Assembly: GCF_013415485.1 (NCBI RefSeq)
Contig: NZ_JACBXS010000017.1
Location: forward strand, 20,411-84,410
DNA: 64,000 bases
Direction of reading: 5' to 3'
DNA from: Rhabdonatronobacter sediminivivens
Lineage (GTDB): Bacteria > Pseudomonadota > Alphaproteobacteria > Rhodobacterales > Rhodobacteraceae
The notes under the pieces were generated by a model. That model worked only from the letters and a program-made list of their open reading frames with translations, searched no databases and had not been told where the DNA came from. The translations under genes were made by a program, and so were the position numbers. Numbering within the stretch: the first letter of the stretch is position 1; each line of letters starts with the position of its first letter. This document shows positions 52,771-62,257 of this stretch, piece after piece.

Positions 52771-53661
52771 TCAGCGCGCGCGCAGGGCCAGCCGGCACAG
52801 CGCCCAGGCAACGATGATCAAGGCAATATCGGCATAGATCAGCGGGCGCATGATTTCCACGTCATCGGGGCCATAGGGCAGCCGGGTCAGCGCCATGCCA
52901 TCCAGCGCGCCGCCCGCAGTGACGATCAGGATGGCGAAAACGTTATTGGCGAAATGCAGCCCCCAGGCCAGCCCGATGGACCCGCTGCGCGCGGTCAGAT
53001 CGGCGGCAACCAGCCCGAAGACCCCGGTGGCCAGCACCACATGCCAGGTATTCGCCCCCATTTCCGCAGGGGCATAATGCACCAGCCCGAACAGCACCGA
53101 GGGCAGCACCATCCACACCAGCGGCGAGGTGAAGCGCGCCGCCAGTTGTTGCTGGAGGTAGCCGCGAAAGACCAGTTCCTCGGCCCCGGTCTGCAACAGC
53201 AGGGCCAGCAGCATGAAGGGCAGGAAGTTGAGCCACAGGCGCAGTGGCACGCCGGGGTCCAGATCGGTCATCCACAGCATGGGCAGCCCGGTCAGCACCG
53301 CCAACCCGCCCAGGATCCCCACACCCAGCGCGAAATCACGCAGCACCACCGGCGCGCGCCCGAAGAGGGACCCCGCGCCGCGCCCATGCAGCAGCCGTGC
53401 GGCCAGCACCGCCCCCAAGGCCAACCCGCCAAAGGTCAGCAGCAGCAGCAACAGCGAAAGCGGATCCCCCCCGCGACCGATCCGGGCCAGCCGGGCCTCC
53501 AGTGCATCGGTCCCGGTGTTGAGCCACAGGATGACCCCCATGCCGGCCATCCACAGGATATAGACCGCGATAATCACCACCAGCCCCAGAACCAGCCGCC
53601 AGATCTGCGGATGCCTGCGGGCCGGGGCCACGTAGCTTTCGAAGGTTGGGGACAAGGCCAC
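52771..53661 (-). CDS. CPBP-family intramembrane metalloprotease
   Basis: 296 aa, about seven hydrophobic segments. The Abi/CAAX motif EELVFRGYLQQ and the later His segments VHYAPAEMGANTWHV and HFANN are the CPBP hallmark for a membrane-embedded glutamic/metal protease. The substrate is unknown. It is divergent from the cardiolipin synthase gene across 151 bp. Confidence 0.85.
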   Translation of the reverse strand: MALSPTFESYVAPARRHPQIWRLVLGLVVIIAVYILWMAGMGVILWLNTGTDALEARLARIGRGGDPLSLLLLLLTFGGLALGAVLAARLLHGRGAGSLFGRAPVVLRDFALGVGILGGLAVLTGLPMLWMTDLDPGVPLRLWLNFLPFMLLALLLQTGAEELVFRGYLQQQLAARFTSPLVWMVLPSVLFGLVHYAPAEMGANTWHVVLATGVFGLVAADLTARSGSIGLAWGLHFANNVFAILIVTAGGALDGMALTRLPYGPDDVEIMRPLIYADIALIIVAWALCRLALRAR

Positions 53662-53812
53662 GGATCAGGACTGCCTTCTTGCCGTTGCAGGGTTGCGGCG
53701 GAACATATCACCGACGGACGGCGGGACAAGCGCAAGCGGTGGCGCGCCGCGGGCCGCTGCGGTATGGCTGAAGACACCGCCGCGCCGATGCGGCCCCTTC
53801 AGGAGTGCCCCC

Positions 53813-55237
53813 ATGACCCTGGCCCTGGTCATTCTGGGATATCTGCTGCAGCTGACGATCATCGCCCGCGCGTTGCTGCGCGAAGGGCTGGCCCCGACCG
53901 TGCGCCTGGGCTGGGTGATGGTGATCTCGGCCCTGCCCGGGGTTGGAATCATCGCCTATGTCATGTTCGGCGAGGTGCGCCTGCACCGCGCCAATGTGCA
54001 GCGGATGACCGAGGTGCGCGCCCGCCTGATTGCCGCCAGCGAAGCCGGGCGTTCGCGCGCGGTCACGATCAGCGGTGCCGATGCAGCCGTGTTTGCCAGC
54101 GGCGCGGTGCCCAGCGATTTCGCGCCGGTGGTCGGCAACCGGGCGGTGCTGCTGCCCGAGGGCGACGAGATGATGGATGACCCCATTGACGCCATCGATG
54201 CCGCCCGCGCCCATGTGCATGTGCTGTTCTATATCTGGCTGCCTGATGCGACCGGCACCCGCATGGCCGAGGCGCTGATCCGCGCCAGCGGCCGCGGTGT
54301 GGCCTGCAGGGTGCTGGTGGATGACCATGGCGCGCGCCATCTGATCCGCTCCGAACTCTGGACCCGGATGGGCGCGGCCGGGGTGCAGCTGGTCAAGGCC
54401 GCGCCGGTGGGCAATCCGCTGATCAGCTTTCTGTATCAGCGGCTGGACCTGCGCAATCATCGCAAGATCATCGTCATCGACAACCGCCTGACCTGGTGCG
54501 GCAGCCGCAACTGCGCCGATGCTGCCTTCCGGATCAAGGCGCGCTACGCGCCCTGGGTGGATATCCTGATACGCATGGAAGGGCCGGTGGTGCGCCAGCA
54601 ACAGGCGGTGTTCCTGCAGGACTGGATGACCCACCATGCCGAGGACCTGAGCCACCTGCTGTCCGAACCGGTGCCCGATGGTGACGGCGGCATCGTGGCG
54701 CAGGTGATCGCCTCGGGGCCCGATGACATGGACACCGGACCTTCGGACGTGATCTGCGCGATGATCTTTGGCGCCCGTGAACAGGTGATGCTGACCACGC
54801 CCTATTATGTGCCCAACAACGCGTTGCACGGGGCGATCTGTGCCGCGGCGCGGCGTGGGGTCAGGGTGACGCTGATCCTTCCGGCACGCAACGACAGCTG
54901 GGTGATCGGAGCGGCAAGCGAAAGCCTGTATCTGGAAATGCTGCGCGCGGGGGTGCGGATAATGGCCTTCAGGCCCGGGTTGATCCATGCCAAGATCGTC
55001 ACCGTCGATGGCCGGTTGTCGCTGATCGGATCCAGCAATCTGGACCACCGCAGCTTCGATCTGAACTATGAAAACTGCATCCTGATGAGCGATCCCGACA
55101 TCACTGCGGAACTGGATGCCCGCCAGGGCAGTTATATCGACAGAGCCGCCCCGGTGCTGCTGGATGATGTCCGGCAGTGGTCCATTCCCCGGCGTCTGCG
55201 CAACAACACCGTGGCCCTGGCCAGCCCGCTTCTGTAA
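53813..55237 (+). CDS. cls: Cardiolipin synthase (phospholipase D family)
   Basis: 474 aa; ATG 53813 has AGGAG 7 nt upstream. Two N-terminal transmembrane helices are followed by two HKD motifs: NHRKIIVIDNRLTWCGSRN and IHAKIVTVDGRLSLIGSSN. It joins two phosphatidylglycerols into cardiolipin at the inner membrane. Length normal. Confidence 0.93.
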   Translation: MTLALVILGYLLQLTIIARALLREGLAPTVRLGWVMVISALPGVGIIAYVMFGEVRLHRANVQRMTEVRARLIAASEAGRSRAVTISGADAAVFASGAVPSDFAPVVGNRAVLLPEGDEMMDDPIDAIDAARAHVHVLFYIWLPDATGTRMAEALIRASGRGVACRVLVDDHGARHLIRSELWTRMGAAGVQLVKAAPVGNPLISFLYQRLDLRNHRKIIVIDNRLTWCGSRNCADAAFRIKARYAPWVDILIRMEGPVVRQQQAVFLQDWMTHHAEDLSHLLSEPVPDGDGGIVAQVIASGPDDMDTGPSDVICAMIFGAREQVMLTTPYYVPNNALHGAICAAARRGVRVTLILPARNDSWVIGAASESLYLEMLRAGVRIMAFRPGLIHAKIVTVDGRLSLIGSSNLDHRSFDLNYENCILMSDPDITAELDARQGSYIDRAAPVLLDDVRQWSIPRRLRNNTVALASPLL

Positions 55238-55303
55238 CGGGCTTGTGCGTTCGGGCCGGAACAACCACATTCAGAGCATAGCCCGTATTCAGGAGCATCA
55301 GTC

Positions 55304-55630
55304 ATGGCCACGCGCAATCAGAACACGTCCGACGCCCCCGATGTCGAAGACCTCACCCGACAGATCGAGGATCTGAAGGCCGATGTTGCCCGGCTGATCG
55401 AAACCATGGGCGCCATGGCCCGGGCCGAGGGCGCGGAAATGACCGAAGAGATGCGCGCGCGGGCCGAGAAACTGCGCGACAAGGGCGCCGAGCGCGCCGC
55501 CGAGGCCGAGGCCCGCCTGTCGGAACTGGCCGCCGAGGCCGAATGGCTGGCACGTGACCGCCCCGCTGCGGCCATGGGGCTGGCCGCAGGGGTCGGCTTT
55601 CTGCTGGGTCTGATTCTGGCACGTCGCTAG
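55304..55630 (+). CDS. DUF883-family membrane protein
   Basis: 108 aa. A long amphipathic, coiled-coil-prone helix rich in Glu/Arg/Ala (EEMRARAEKLRDKGAE) is followed by one C-terminal hydrophobic helix (AAMGLAAGVGFLLGLILA) ending in Arg-Arg, the ElaB/YqjD plan. E. coli relatives bind ribosomes and the inner membrane in stationary phase. It lies 16 bp before a holin-like gene and is probably co-transcribed. Confidence 0.85.
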   Translation: MATRNQNTSDAPDVEDLTRQIEDLKADVARLIETMGAMARAEGAEMTEEMRARAEKLRDKGAERAAEAEARLSELAAEAEWLARDRPAAAMGLAAGVGFLLGLILARR

Positions 55631-55646
55631 GGCGGGGGCTGACGCT

Positions 55647-56096
55647 TTGGGCGTGCCCGTGTTCATCATTGCCCGCCTGCGCGCGCGATTGCGCGATGCG
55701 GCGCGGCGCTCGGCCCTTGGTGCGGCGGGAGTGTTCCTCGTGGTCCTGGGCGCCGGGTTCCTGCTGGCCGCCATCTGGATCATCCTTGCCGAATGGCTGG
55801 ATGCACTGCTGGCCTCGGCCCTGATGGGGGCGGTGCTTGCCGGGGTTGGGCTGATCCTGCTTGGACTTGCTGCACGGCCCGAACCGGTGCCGGAACCGCC
55901 ACCCGATGATCGGAGCCGGGACGCGGACGAGGACGCCATGCTGCGCCGGTTGCTGCGCGAAGCCGGGCTGGAGGTTCCCCCGAAAGGCCAGAAACCCCCG
56001 ATTGTGGATGCATTCCTGTTTGGGCTGGTGATGGCATTGCGCCTGCGCCAGCAGCGCGAGGCGCAAGGCAAGACCGGAACCTCGGCCAAAGACTGA
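55647..56096 (+). CDS. Holin-like (PF07332-type) small membrane protein
   Basis: 149 aa from a TTG start; GTG at 55653 and 55659 are alternatives. Two hydrophobic segments (GAAGVFLVVLGAGFLLAAIW and ALMGAVLAGVGLILLGLA) separated by a short loop, then a charged tail (DDRSRDADEDAMLRRLL). This is the small membrane protein usually found with DUF883 proteins. The name holin reflects the family label; no lysis function is implied. Confidence 0.7.
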   Translation: MGVPVFIIARLRARLRDAARRSALGAAGVFLVVLGAGFLLAAIWIILAEWLDALLASALMGAVLAGVGLILLGLAARPEPVPEPPPDDRSRDADEDAMLRRLLREAGLEVPPKGQKPPIVDAFLFGLVMALRLRQQREAQGKTGTSAKD

Positions 56097-56195
56097 CCCG
56101 CCCGCGCGCGGCCCGGTCACGGTCTGGAGCCTGCTCCGGACAGCGCCGGTTTGTCGCGCACCAGCGGTGTAGCTGGATCAGCGCCTCGGCATTTG

Positions 56196-56220
56196 GCCCG
56201 GTCCCATCGGGGCCGGGCCA
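56196..56220. terminator. Hairpin between convergent genes
   Basis: GGCCCGG (56196-56202) pairs with CCGGGCC (56214-56220), extended inside by CCC/GGG with a T-G wobble. It is followed by ATTGTC, so only weak T-runs. Its position between convergent genes supports termination. Confidence 0.6.
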
Positions 56221-56238
56221 TTGTCTGGTGCTGTGCGC

Positions 56239-56637
56239 TCACGCCTGCGCGTCGGCGTCCGGGTCCTTGGCATGACGGGCGCGATTCTCATCCATGAACG
56301 CATCGAATTCCGCCTTGTCCTTGGCGGCGCGCAGCCTTTCCAGAAACGCCTCGAAATCGGCCTGTTCCTGTTCCAGGCGGCGCAATGTGGCATCCTTGTA
56401 GGAGTCAAAGGCCGCATTGCCTGAACTGCGCCGCGCCGATGCCATGGCAGAACGCGATGCGGATTTCTTGCAGGATGTGCCAAACATCTTCTTCCCCCAG
56501 ATCATGTATGCCAGTAGCGCCAGCCCGATCGGCCAGAACAGGATGAAACCCAGAACCATTGCGGCGATCCAGGCACCCTTGCCATACCCGTCCAGCCAGG
56601 CTTCGGCCTGGTGCGGCCATTGTGCGATTTCTGCCAT
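56239..56637 (-). CDS. DUF2852 family membrane protein
   Basis: 132 aa. An N-terminal soluble part is followed by GAWIAAMVLGFILFWPIGLALLAYMIWGKKMF, the diagnostic transmembrane segment, then a charged, coiled C-terminal half (LRRLEQEQADFEAFLERLRA). This protein type is common in alphaproteobacteria. Function unknown. Confidence 0.85.
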   Translation of the reverse strand: MAEIAQWPHQAEAWLDGYGKGAWIAAMVLGFILFWPIGLALLAYMIWGKKMFGTSCKKSASRSAMASARRSSGNAAFDSYKDATLRRLEQEQADFEAFLERLRAAKDKAEFDAFMDENRARHAKDPDADAQA

Positions 56638-56654
56638 GTGCTTCCCTCTTCTCA

Positions 56655-56684
56655 GGTGTGAATGTTATTTACATTTACATAGGT
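56655..56684 (-). promoter_or_regulatory. AT-rich upstream element of the DUF2852 gene
   Basis: Reading leftward the sequence is TATGTAAATGTAAATAAC, containing a direct repeat ATGTAA ATGTAA, about 35 bp before the start codon. It is a likely promoter or operator; no exact -35/-10 pair can be set. Confidence 0.35.
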
Positions 56685-56768
56685 GGGAGGGCGGATCTTC
56701 TTTTCAAGAACCGACCCAGGATTTTTTTGGACCGGGACTGCGGCATCCCGGCCAGCTGCGCAAGAAGA

Positions 56769-56792
56769 AGGGCGCCCCGAACGGGACGCCCT
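56769..56792 (-). terminator. Terminator of the petABC operon
   Basis: AGGGCG-c-CCCG-aa-CGGG-a-CGCCCT stem with one mismatch; on the minus strand it is followed by TCTTCTTGCG. It lies 29 bp beyond the petC stop. Confidence 0.7.
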
Positions 56793-56820
56793 GCAACACG
56801 ATCAGATCCGGGTCAGGAAA

Positions 56821-57618
56821 TCAGCTTTCCTTGGCCTTGCGCTTCACCGGCGCCCAGATCTGCTTGTTGGTCAGATACAGAAGCGACCCCAGCACGGCCA
56901 GGATGACAATGCCGACGAAGCCTGCATTCTTGCGCTCCATCATCTTGGGTTCGGCGGTCCAGGTCAGGAATGCCGCCACATCAAGCGCCATCTGCTCTTC
57001 GGTGGCAGGGGTGCCATCTGCATATTCAATCATGCCGTCGAACAACACAGGTGCCATGCTGACCCAGCCGCCATAGGCCCTGTTCTCGTAGAACAGCGCA
57101 CCGGCCTGGAAATCTTCCTCGCCGGTGTAGCCCAGCAGGAAGGAGGCCACATATTCCGGCCCGCCAATCCCCTTGAGCAGCTGGTTGATCCCCAGACCGT
57201 AGGGGCCGGAGAAGCCCGCACGCGCCTTGGTCATCAGGCTCAGGTCCGGTGCCCCCTCGAACTGCGATTCGGGGAAGTGGTCATTGCCCTCAGCCGGGCG
57301 CCAGTCCCGCAGTTGCGGGTCCCAGACCTCATACATGTCGGCAAAGGCACGCATCTGGTCATCGGGCAGTTCAGGGCCGTTCGGATCGCTCAGCGTGCGA
57401 AAGGCAACATATGACAGCCCGTGACAGGCGGCGCAGGCCTCATGATAGACCTGCAGCCCGCGCTGCAACTGGTTGCGGTCATACGACCCGAAGGGGCCCT
57501 GAAAGGAGAAGTCGAAGTTGGTGACTTCCCCCTTCACCTTGGTGGCTTCGGCCATGCTTCCGGGCAGCGCAAGCGCGGCTGCGGCGGCGACGGCAAGGGC
57601 CAGAGTCCTCAGTTTCAT
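56821..57618 (-). CDS. petC: Cytochrome c1 of the bc1 complex
   Basis: 265 aa with a signal peptide (LALAVAAAAALALPGSMA). Heme motif CAACH at 62-66; the sixth-ligand Met lies in VLFDGMIEYADG; the C-terminal helix GFVGIVILAVLGSLLYL anchors it. The periplasmic heme protein passes electrons from the Rieske protein to soluble cytochrome c. Last gene of petA-petB-petC, 24 bp after petB. Confidence 0.96.
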   Translation of the reverse strand: MKLRTLALAVAAAAALALPGSMAEATKVKGEVTNFDFSFQGPFGSYDRNQLQRGLQVYHEACAACHGLSYVAFRTLSDPNGPELPDDQMRAFADMYEVWDPQLRDWRPAEGNDHFPESQFEGAPDLSLMTKARAGFSGPYGLGINQLLKGIGGPEYVASFLLGYTGEEDFQAGALFYENRAYGGWVSMAPVLFDGMIEYADGTPATEEQMALDVAAFLTWTAEPKMMERKNAGFVGIVILAVLGSLLYLTNKQIWAPVKRKAKES

Positions 57619-57642
57619 TTGGTTATCCTTTCCGTTTCGCCG

Positions 57643-58998
57643 TTATTCCGCCGGAACCTGCTCGGGCGCCGGGCCCGAACCGCCATTGCCGGACTTGGCC
57701 TTCAGCGACTCCTTGAAGTCCTGTTCGATCGTGTCCGGCGGCGTGGTCGGCTTTTCAAGCACGCCCAGCAGCGGCATGATCACCAGGAAATAGGCGAACC
57801 AGTAGGTGGTGCCGATCAGCGCGATATTGGTGTAGATCCCCTCGGCCGGCATGGCGCCTGCCCAGGTCAACACCACGAAGTTCACGATGAACAGCCAGAA
57901 CCACCACTTGAACATCGGACGATACCGCCCCGAACGCACCGACGAGGTGTCCAGCCAGGGCAGCAGCGCCCAGACGAAGATCGCACCGAACATGGCCAGC
58001 ACGCCGAAGAAGGTGGCGTCAACGATGCCGAAGGTCAGCCAGTTCACCGCGATCACGATCCACACATCCGAGGTGAAGGCGCGCAGGATCGCGTAGAAGG
58101 GCAGGAAGTACCACTCGGGCACGATTTCCGGCGGCGTGACCAGCGGGTCGGCCTCGATGTAGTTGTCGGTGTGGCCAAGGAAGTTCGGCATGAAGGACAC
58201 GACAACCCAGAACAGGCCCAGCACGACGACCAGCGCGAACAGGTCCTTGATCACGAAATAGGGCCAGAAGGGCAGCGTGTCCTTTTCGGCCTCTTCCTTC
58301 GAGGCGCGGCGCACCTCGACCCCGGTGGGGTTGTTGTTGCCGGTGTGGTGGAAGGCCCAGACATGCACGATCACCAGCCCCAGGATGATGAAGGGCAGCA
58401 GATAATGCAGGCTGAAGAAGCGGTTGAGTGCCGCGTTGTCCACCGCGGGCCCACCCAGGAGCCAGGTCTGCAGGGTTTCACCGATGCCGGGAATCGCGCC
58501 GAACAGGCCGGTGATCACGGTCGCGCCCCAGAATGACATCTGACCCCAGGGCAGCACATAGCCCATGAACGCGGTGGCCATCATCAGCAGATAGATCAGC
58601 ATGCCGATGATCCATGTCACCTCACGCGGGGTCTTGTAGCTGCCGTAATACATGTTGCGGAACATGTGCAGATACACTGCCAGGAAGAACAGCATGGCGC
58701 CGTTCTGGTGCAGGTAGCGCATCATGTGGCCGCCGTTCACGTTGCGCATGATATGCTCGACGCTGGCAAAGGCCATGTCCACATGCGGCGTGTAATGCAT
58801 GGCCAGCACGATGCCCGTAACGATCTGCAGGATAAGACAGAACATCAGCACGATGCCCCAGATCCACATCCAGTTCAGGTTCTTGGGCGTGGGGATCATG
58901 ATGGTGTCATAAATCAGCCCGACGATCGGCAGGCGGCGGTGAATCCACTTCTCGCCCTTGGTCGTCGGCGCGTAATGGTCGTGGGGAATACCCGACAT
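57643..58998 (-). CDS. petB: Cytochrome b of the bc1 complex
   Basis: 451 aa, about eight transmembrane helices. Heme-ligand histidines are in [10 protein letters not shown] and [10 protein letters not shown] / [19 protein letters not shown]; the quinol-site PEWY is in [16 protein letters not shown]. Longer than mitochondrial cytochrome b by a bacterial-style tail. It starts 15 bp after petA. Confidence 0.97.
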   Translation of the reverse strand: MSGIPHDHYAPTTKGEKWIHRRLPIVGLIYDTIMIPTPKNLNWMWIWGIVLMFCLILQIVTGIVLAMHYTPHVDMAFASVEHIMRNVNGGHMMRYLHQNGAMLFFLAVYLHMFRNMYYGSYKTPREVTWIIGMLIYLLMMATAFMGYVLPWGQMSFWGATVITGLFGAIPGIGETLQTWLLGGPAVDNAALNRFFSLHYLLPFIILGLVIVHVWAFHHTGNNNPTGVEVRRASKEEAEKDTLPFWPYFVIKDLFALVVVLGLFWVVVSFMPNFLGHTDNYIEADPLVTPPEIVPEWYFLPFYAILRAFTSDVWIVIAVNWLTFGIVDATFFGVLAMFGAIFVWALLPWLDTSSVRSGRYRPMFKWWFWLFIVNFVVLTWAGAMPAEGIYTNIALIGTTYWFAYFLVIMPLLGVLEKPTTPPDTIEQDFKESLKAKSGNGGSGPAPEQVPAE

Positions 58999-59013
58999 GT
59001 CCGTATCTCTCCC

Positions 59014-59583
59014 TTAGCCGAGCTGGATGGTGGTGTCGTCGATGAACTCTGCCACCGGGATGTGCAGGTTCTCGGGCGCAGGGCCGCGGCGGATGCGCCC
59101 GGCGGTATCATAATGCGAGCCGTGGCAGGGGCAGAACCAGCCGTCAAAATCGCCGGCGCCATCGCCCAGCGGCACACAGCCCAGATGCGTGCAGACGCCG
59201 GTCATGACCAGCCATTCGCCCTCATCATCCATGGTGCGGTTGGCATCGCTGGCATCGGTCCCCGGCTTGTTGGGGTTGCGTGAATCGCGGTCGATGTTCA
59301 GCTCATCAACTGCAACGGCGCGCCCAAGCTCGATCTCCTCGGCGGTGCGGCGGCGGATGAACACCGGCTTGCCCAGGAAGTTCACGGTCAGCTGCATGCC
59401 GGGTTCCAGCCCGCCCACATCGATGAACAGCGTCGAAAGCGCCTGCACATCGGCCGAGGGGTTCATCTGGTTGACCAGCGGCCAGACCGCAGCACCCACA
59501 GTCACGACACCGGCACCGGCTGTCGCGTAATACAGGAAATCCCTGCGCGTGCTTTCGTTGTCTTCAGCGTGGGACACGGGCAT
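59014..59583 (-). CDS. petA: Rieske iron-sulfur protein of the bc1 complex
   Basis: 189 aa; ATG 59583 has GGAAAGGAGA upstream. Twin-arginine-type N-terminus ([19 protein letters not shown]), then cluster motifs CTHLGC and CPCHGSHYD. It is exported folded and moves electrons from quinol to cytochrome c1. First gene of the petABC operon, so the promoter should lie in the 168 bp upstream, where I see no clear -35/-10. Confidence 0.97.
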   Translation of the reverse strand: MPVSHAEDNESTRRDFLYYATAGAGVVTVGAAVWPLVNQMNPSADVQALSTLFIDVGGLEPGMQLTVNFLGKPVFIRRRTAEEIELGRAVAVDELNIDRDSRNPNKPGTDASDANRTMDDEGEWLVMTGVCTHLGCVPLGDGAGDFDGWFCPCHGSHYDTAGRIRRGPAPENLHIPVAEFIDDTTIQLG

Positions 59584-59751
59584 TCTCCTTTCCAGGCCAG
59601 TCACGGCGGAGCGTCAAATTGCAACAAGGCCACGGCAGAGCCGCAGCCAATTGTGCCGGTATTTAGCGGGGTTTGGGCAAGCCGTCCAGCATCTAAGCAG
59701 GGTAAAGGTGTCGCACTGCGGCAGGTTTACCACCCGGGCGCGCAGCAACAC

Positions 59752-60369
59752 TCAGCCAGGGGGTGCGGTTGCGGCAAGGCTGGGGCGTTCGGCCAATCGC
59801 GCGCCCCAGGCGGCCAGCCCGGTCCGGCCTGCGCGCCAGTCGCGCCCGCCGTGGCGGAACTCCAGATACCCCAGCGCACAGGCCAGCGAAATCTGCCCTA
59901 TGCACAGCGGCCCGGACAGATAGGGCAGCCAGCGCGCCTCGAGCATGTCCAGAGCACGGGCGATCTTCGCCCATTGCCCTTCGACCCAGGGCTCGAACCG
60001 CAACTCTTCGGGGCGGATGCGGCCTTCATAGACCATCAGCAGCGCGGCATCGAGCATCCCGTCCGAAAGCGCCTCCAGCGTGATCGCATCCCATTGCCGC
60101 GCCCCCGAAGGGTAGAAACCGCCCTGCCCGCGCGCATCCAGATAGCGGCAGATCACCCGGCTGTCATAAAGCGCGCCGCCTTCTGGGCGTTCCAGCGTGG
60201 GGACCTTGCCCAGCGGGTTCTGCGCCACCGGTGCCGTGCCGGGATCCAGCGGAGAGCCCGAGGCCGCGACCAGATCCACCTGATCCACCTGCCCAGTTTC
60301 ATGCAGCACCACCATGACCTTGCGCACATAGGGCGAGGTCGGGCTATGGAACAGCCGCAGCCCGCTCAT
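59752..60369 (-). CDS. Glutathione S-transferase family protein
   Basis: 205 aa, thioredoxin-like N-domain (LRLFHSPTSPYVRKVMVVLH; Ser/Thr-type active-site region) with the cis-Pro segment NPLGKVPTLE, and a helical C-domain. Its start overlaps the stop of the upstream small gene by ATGA, so the two are co-translated. Substrate unknown. Confidence 0.88.
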   Translation of the reverse strand: MSGLRLFHSPTSPYVRKVMVVLHETGQVDQVDLVAASGSPLDPGTAPVAQNPLGKVPTLERPEGGALYDSRVICRYLDARGQGGFYPSGARQWDAITLEALSDGMLDAALLMVYEGRIRPEELRFEPWVEGQWAKIARALDMLEARWLPYLSGPLCIGQISLACALGYLEFRHGGRDWRAGRTGLAAWGARLAERPSLAATAPPG

Positions 60370-60650
60370 GTCCGGCGCACCCGCAGGCGCCCCAGCGCGG
60401 CGGCGTCGATCTCGAACCCCGGGCCGTCGGCGCCAAGCCGAATCACACGCCGGAACCTTGCGGTGGCGTTGGCCTGATCCCGGTCGCCGGGGCGCAGGGC
60501 GGTCATGCCCTCGGGCAGGCGGTCCAGCGCATCTTCGGCCCGCTGGTCCAGGACACCGCGCTGCACCCGGCGGGCCAGCAGGAACCCGGCCAGCGCGACC
60601 GAGCCATATTTCACCGCCAGAACCGCGGCTGGCGCAAGGGGAAGGGGCAT
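60366..60650 (-). CDS. Small hypothetical membrane protein
   Basis: 94 aa; ATG 60650 has GGAGGACC upstream and is preferred to a longer frame. One N-terminal hydrophobic stretch (LAPAAVLAVKYGSVALAGFLLA) is followed by a charged domain with FRRVIRLGADGPGFEIDAAA. No family recognised. It overlaps the GST gene by 4 bp. Confidence 0.7.
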   Translation of the reverse strand: MPLPLAPAAVLAVKYGSVALAGFLLARRVQRGVLDQRAEDALDRLPEGMTALRPGDRDQANATARFRRVIRLGADGPGFEIDAAALGRLRVRRT

Positions 60651-60751
60651 CCGGTCCTCCGTCCAGAAAGATGCCCGCAGCTTACCAACGGCAGGGGCTT
60701 TGTCCAGCCGGGTGATGGACCTCATGCCCGCTTGACCCCGCCGCCCCCTTT

Positions 60752-61528
60752 ATGACTAAAGACCCCATGCCGCGTGAACGCCCCGCCTCTGACACGCCCA
60801 GAAAGCGCAACCGCCGCGCCCCGCGCAAGTCCGGCGGCGTGCTGATGGCGCTGGCCCGGGGGCTGCGGCGGCTGCGCTGGTGGCTGGTGCGGGGCGCCTC
60901 GGCGCTGTTTCTGCTGCTGGTGGGCTGGGTGCTGCTGTATCTGGTCATCAACCCGCCCGGCGGCCTCTACATGTTGCAGGAATACCGCCGCATCGGCAGC
61001 ATCGAACGCCAATGGGTTCCCATGGACCGGATCGCCCCGGTGATGGCCCGCTCTGCCGTGGCGGCAGAAGATGCCAATTTCTGCACCCATTGGGGCTTCG
61101 ACATGGGCGAGATCCGCCGCGTGATCGACGCAGGCGGCACGCGCGGGGCCTCGACCATCAGCCAGCAGGTGGTCAAGAACGTGTTCCTCTGGCATGGGCG
61201 GGACTGGACCCGCAAGGCGCTGGAAGCAGGCATGACACCGCTGGTCGAAGCGCTCTGGAGCAAACGGCGCATCCTGGAGGTTTACCTCAACGTGGCCGAG
61301 TTCGATGACGGCGTCTTTGGCGTCGAAGCCGCCGCGCGGCACTATTTCAACACCACCGCCGCCGATCTGAGCCCGCAACAGGCCGCGCGCCTGGCCGCGA
61401 TCCTGCCCGCGCCAAAGGCGCGCGACGCCGCCCAGCCCAGCGATTTCGTCCGCCGCCGGGCCGCGCAGATCGTGGATGGCGCCGCCACCATCGACCGCGA
61501 TGGCCGCGCCGCCTGCTTCCAGAGTTGA
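60752..61528 (+). CDS. mtgA: Monofunctional peptidoglycan glycosyltransferase
   Basis: 258 aa; ATG 60767 is an alternative start and neither has a strong ribosome site. One transmembrane helix (LFLLLVGWVLLYLVI), then the GT51 motifs: SAVAAEDANFCTHWGFD with the catalytic Glu, STISQQVVKNVFL, and VEALWSKRRILEVYLN. It polymerises lipid II into glycan strands without a transpeptidase domain. Confidence 0.95.
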   Translation: MTKDPMPRERPASDTPRKRNRRAPRKSGGVLMALARGLRRLRWWLVRGASALFLLLVGWVLLYLVINPPGGLYMLQEYRRIGSIERQWVPMDRIAPVMARSAVAAEDANFCTHWGFDMGEIRRVIDAGGTRGASTISQQVVKNVFLWHGRDWTRKALEAGMTPLVEALWSKRRILEVYLNVAEFDDGVFGVEAAARHYFNTTAADLSPQQAARLAAILPAPKARDAAQPSDFVRRRAAQIVDGAATIDRDGRAACFQS

Positions 61529-61583
61529 AATTCCCGCCCCCAGCGGGCATGACAGGGCCGGACCGCGCCGAACCGGAGGACCC

Positions 61584-62249
61584 ATGTCACGCCTGTATCA
61601 CGTTCCCCTGTCCCCCTTCTGCCGCAAGGTTCGCCTGACACTGGCCGAAAAGCAGATCGAGGTTGAACTGATCGAGGAACGCTTCTGGCAGGCCAGCCCC
61701 GAATTCATGCGCCGCAACCCCGCGGGAAAGGTGCCGGTGCTGCGCTACGAGGGCCGCATCCTCACCGAAAGCCAGGCGATCTGCGAATATATCGACGAAA
61801 CCGTGCCCACGCCCCCGCTGATGCCCCGCGACCCGCGCGCCCGCTACGAGGTCCGCCGCCTCTGCGCCTGGTTCGACGACAAGTTCCACCATGAGGTGAC
61901 GGCAAACCTGCTCTATGAGCGTGTGAACAAGAAGCTGATGGGCCAGGGCTATCCGGATTCGCGCGCCATCAAGACCGGATCGGCGCGGATCAAGTATCAT
62001 CTGGACTACATGGGCTGGCTGCTGGACCAGCGCCGATGGCTTGCGGGCAATGACATGACCCTGGCCGATTTCGCCGCCGCCGCGCATCTGTCCTGCCTGG
62101 ACTATATCTCGGATGTGGACTGGACGCGGTCGCCAACGGTGCATGACTGGTACGCCAAGATCAAATCACGCCCGGCCTTCCGCACCCTGCTGGCCGATCA
62201 GCTTCCCGGCTTCCCGCCGCCGCCGCATTACGCCGATCTGGATTTCTGA
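61584..62249 (+). CDS. Glutathione S-transferase family protein
   Basis: 221 aa with GGAGGA before ATG 61584. N-domain LYHVPLSPFCRKVRLTLAEK carries a Cys at the active-site position; NPAGKVPVLRYEGRILTES and the C-terminal WLLDQRRWLAGNDMTLADFA motif are GST-typical. It is a beta/omega-like type and its substrate is unknown. It follows mtgA by 55 bp. Confidence 0.92.
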   Translation: MSRLYHVPLSPFCRKVRLTLAEKQIEVELIEERFWQASPEFMRRNPAGKVPVLRYEGRILTESQAICEYIDETVPTPPLMPRDPRARYEVRRLCAWFDDKFHHEVTANLLYERVNKKLMGQGYPDSRAIKTGSARIKYHLDYMGWLLDQRRWLAGNDMTLADFAAAAHLSCLDYISDVDWTRSPTVHDWYAKIKSRPAFRTLLADQLPGFPPPPHYADLDF

Positions 62250-62257
62250 AGGGTCCT

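Noticed and set aside
55647..56096. Prophage remnant suggested by the holin label
   Set aside because: No other phage gene nearby; small holin-family membrane proteins next to DUF883 genes are ordinary chromosomal genes.
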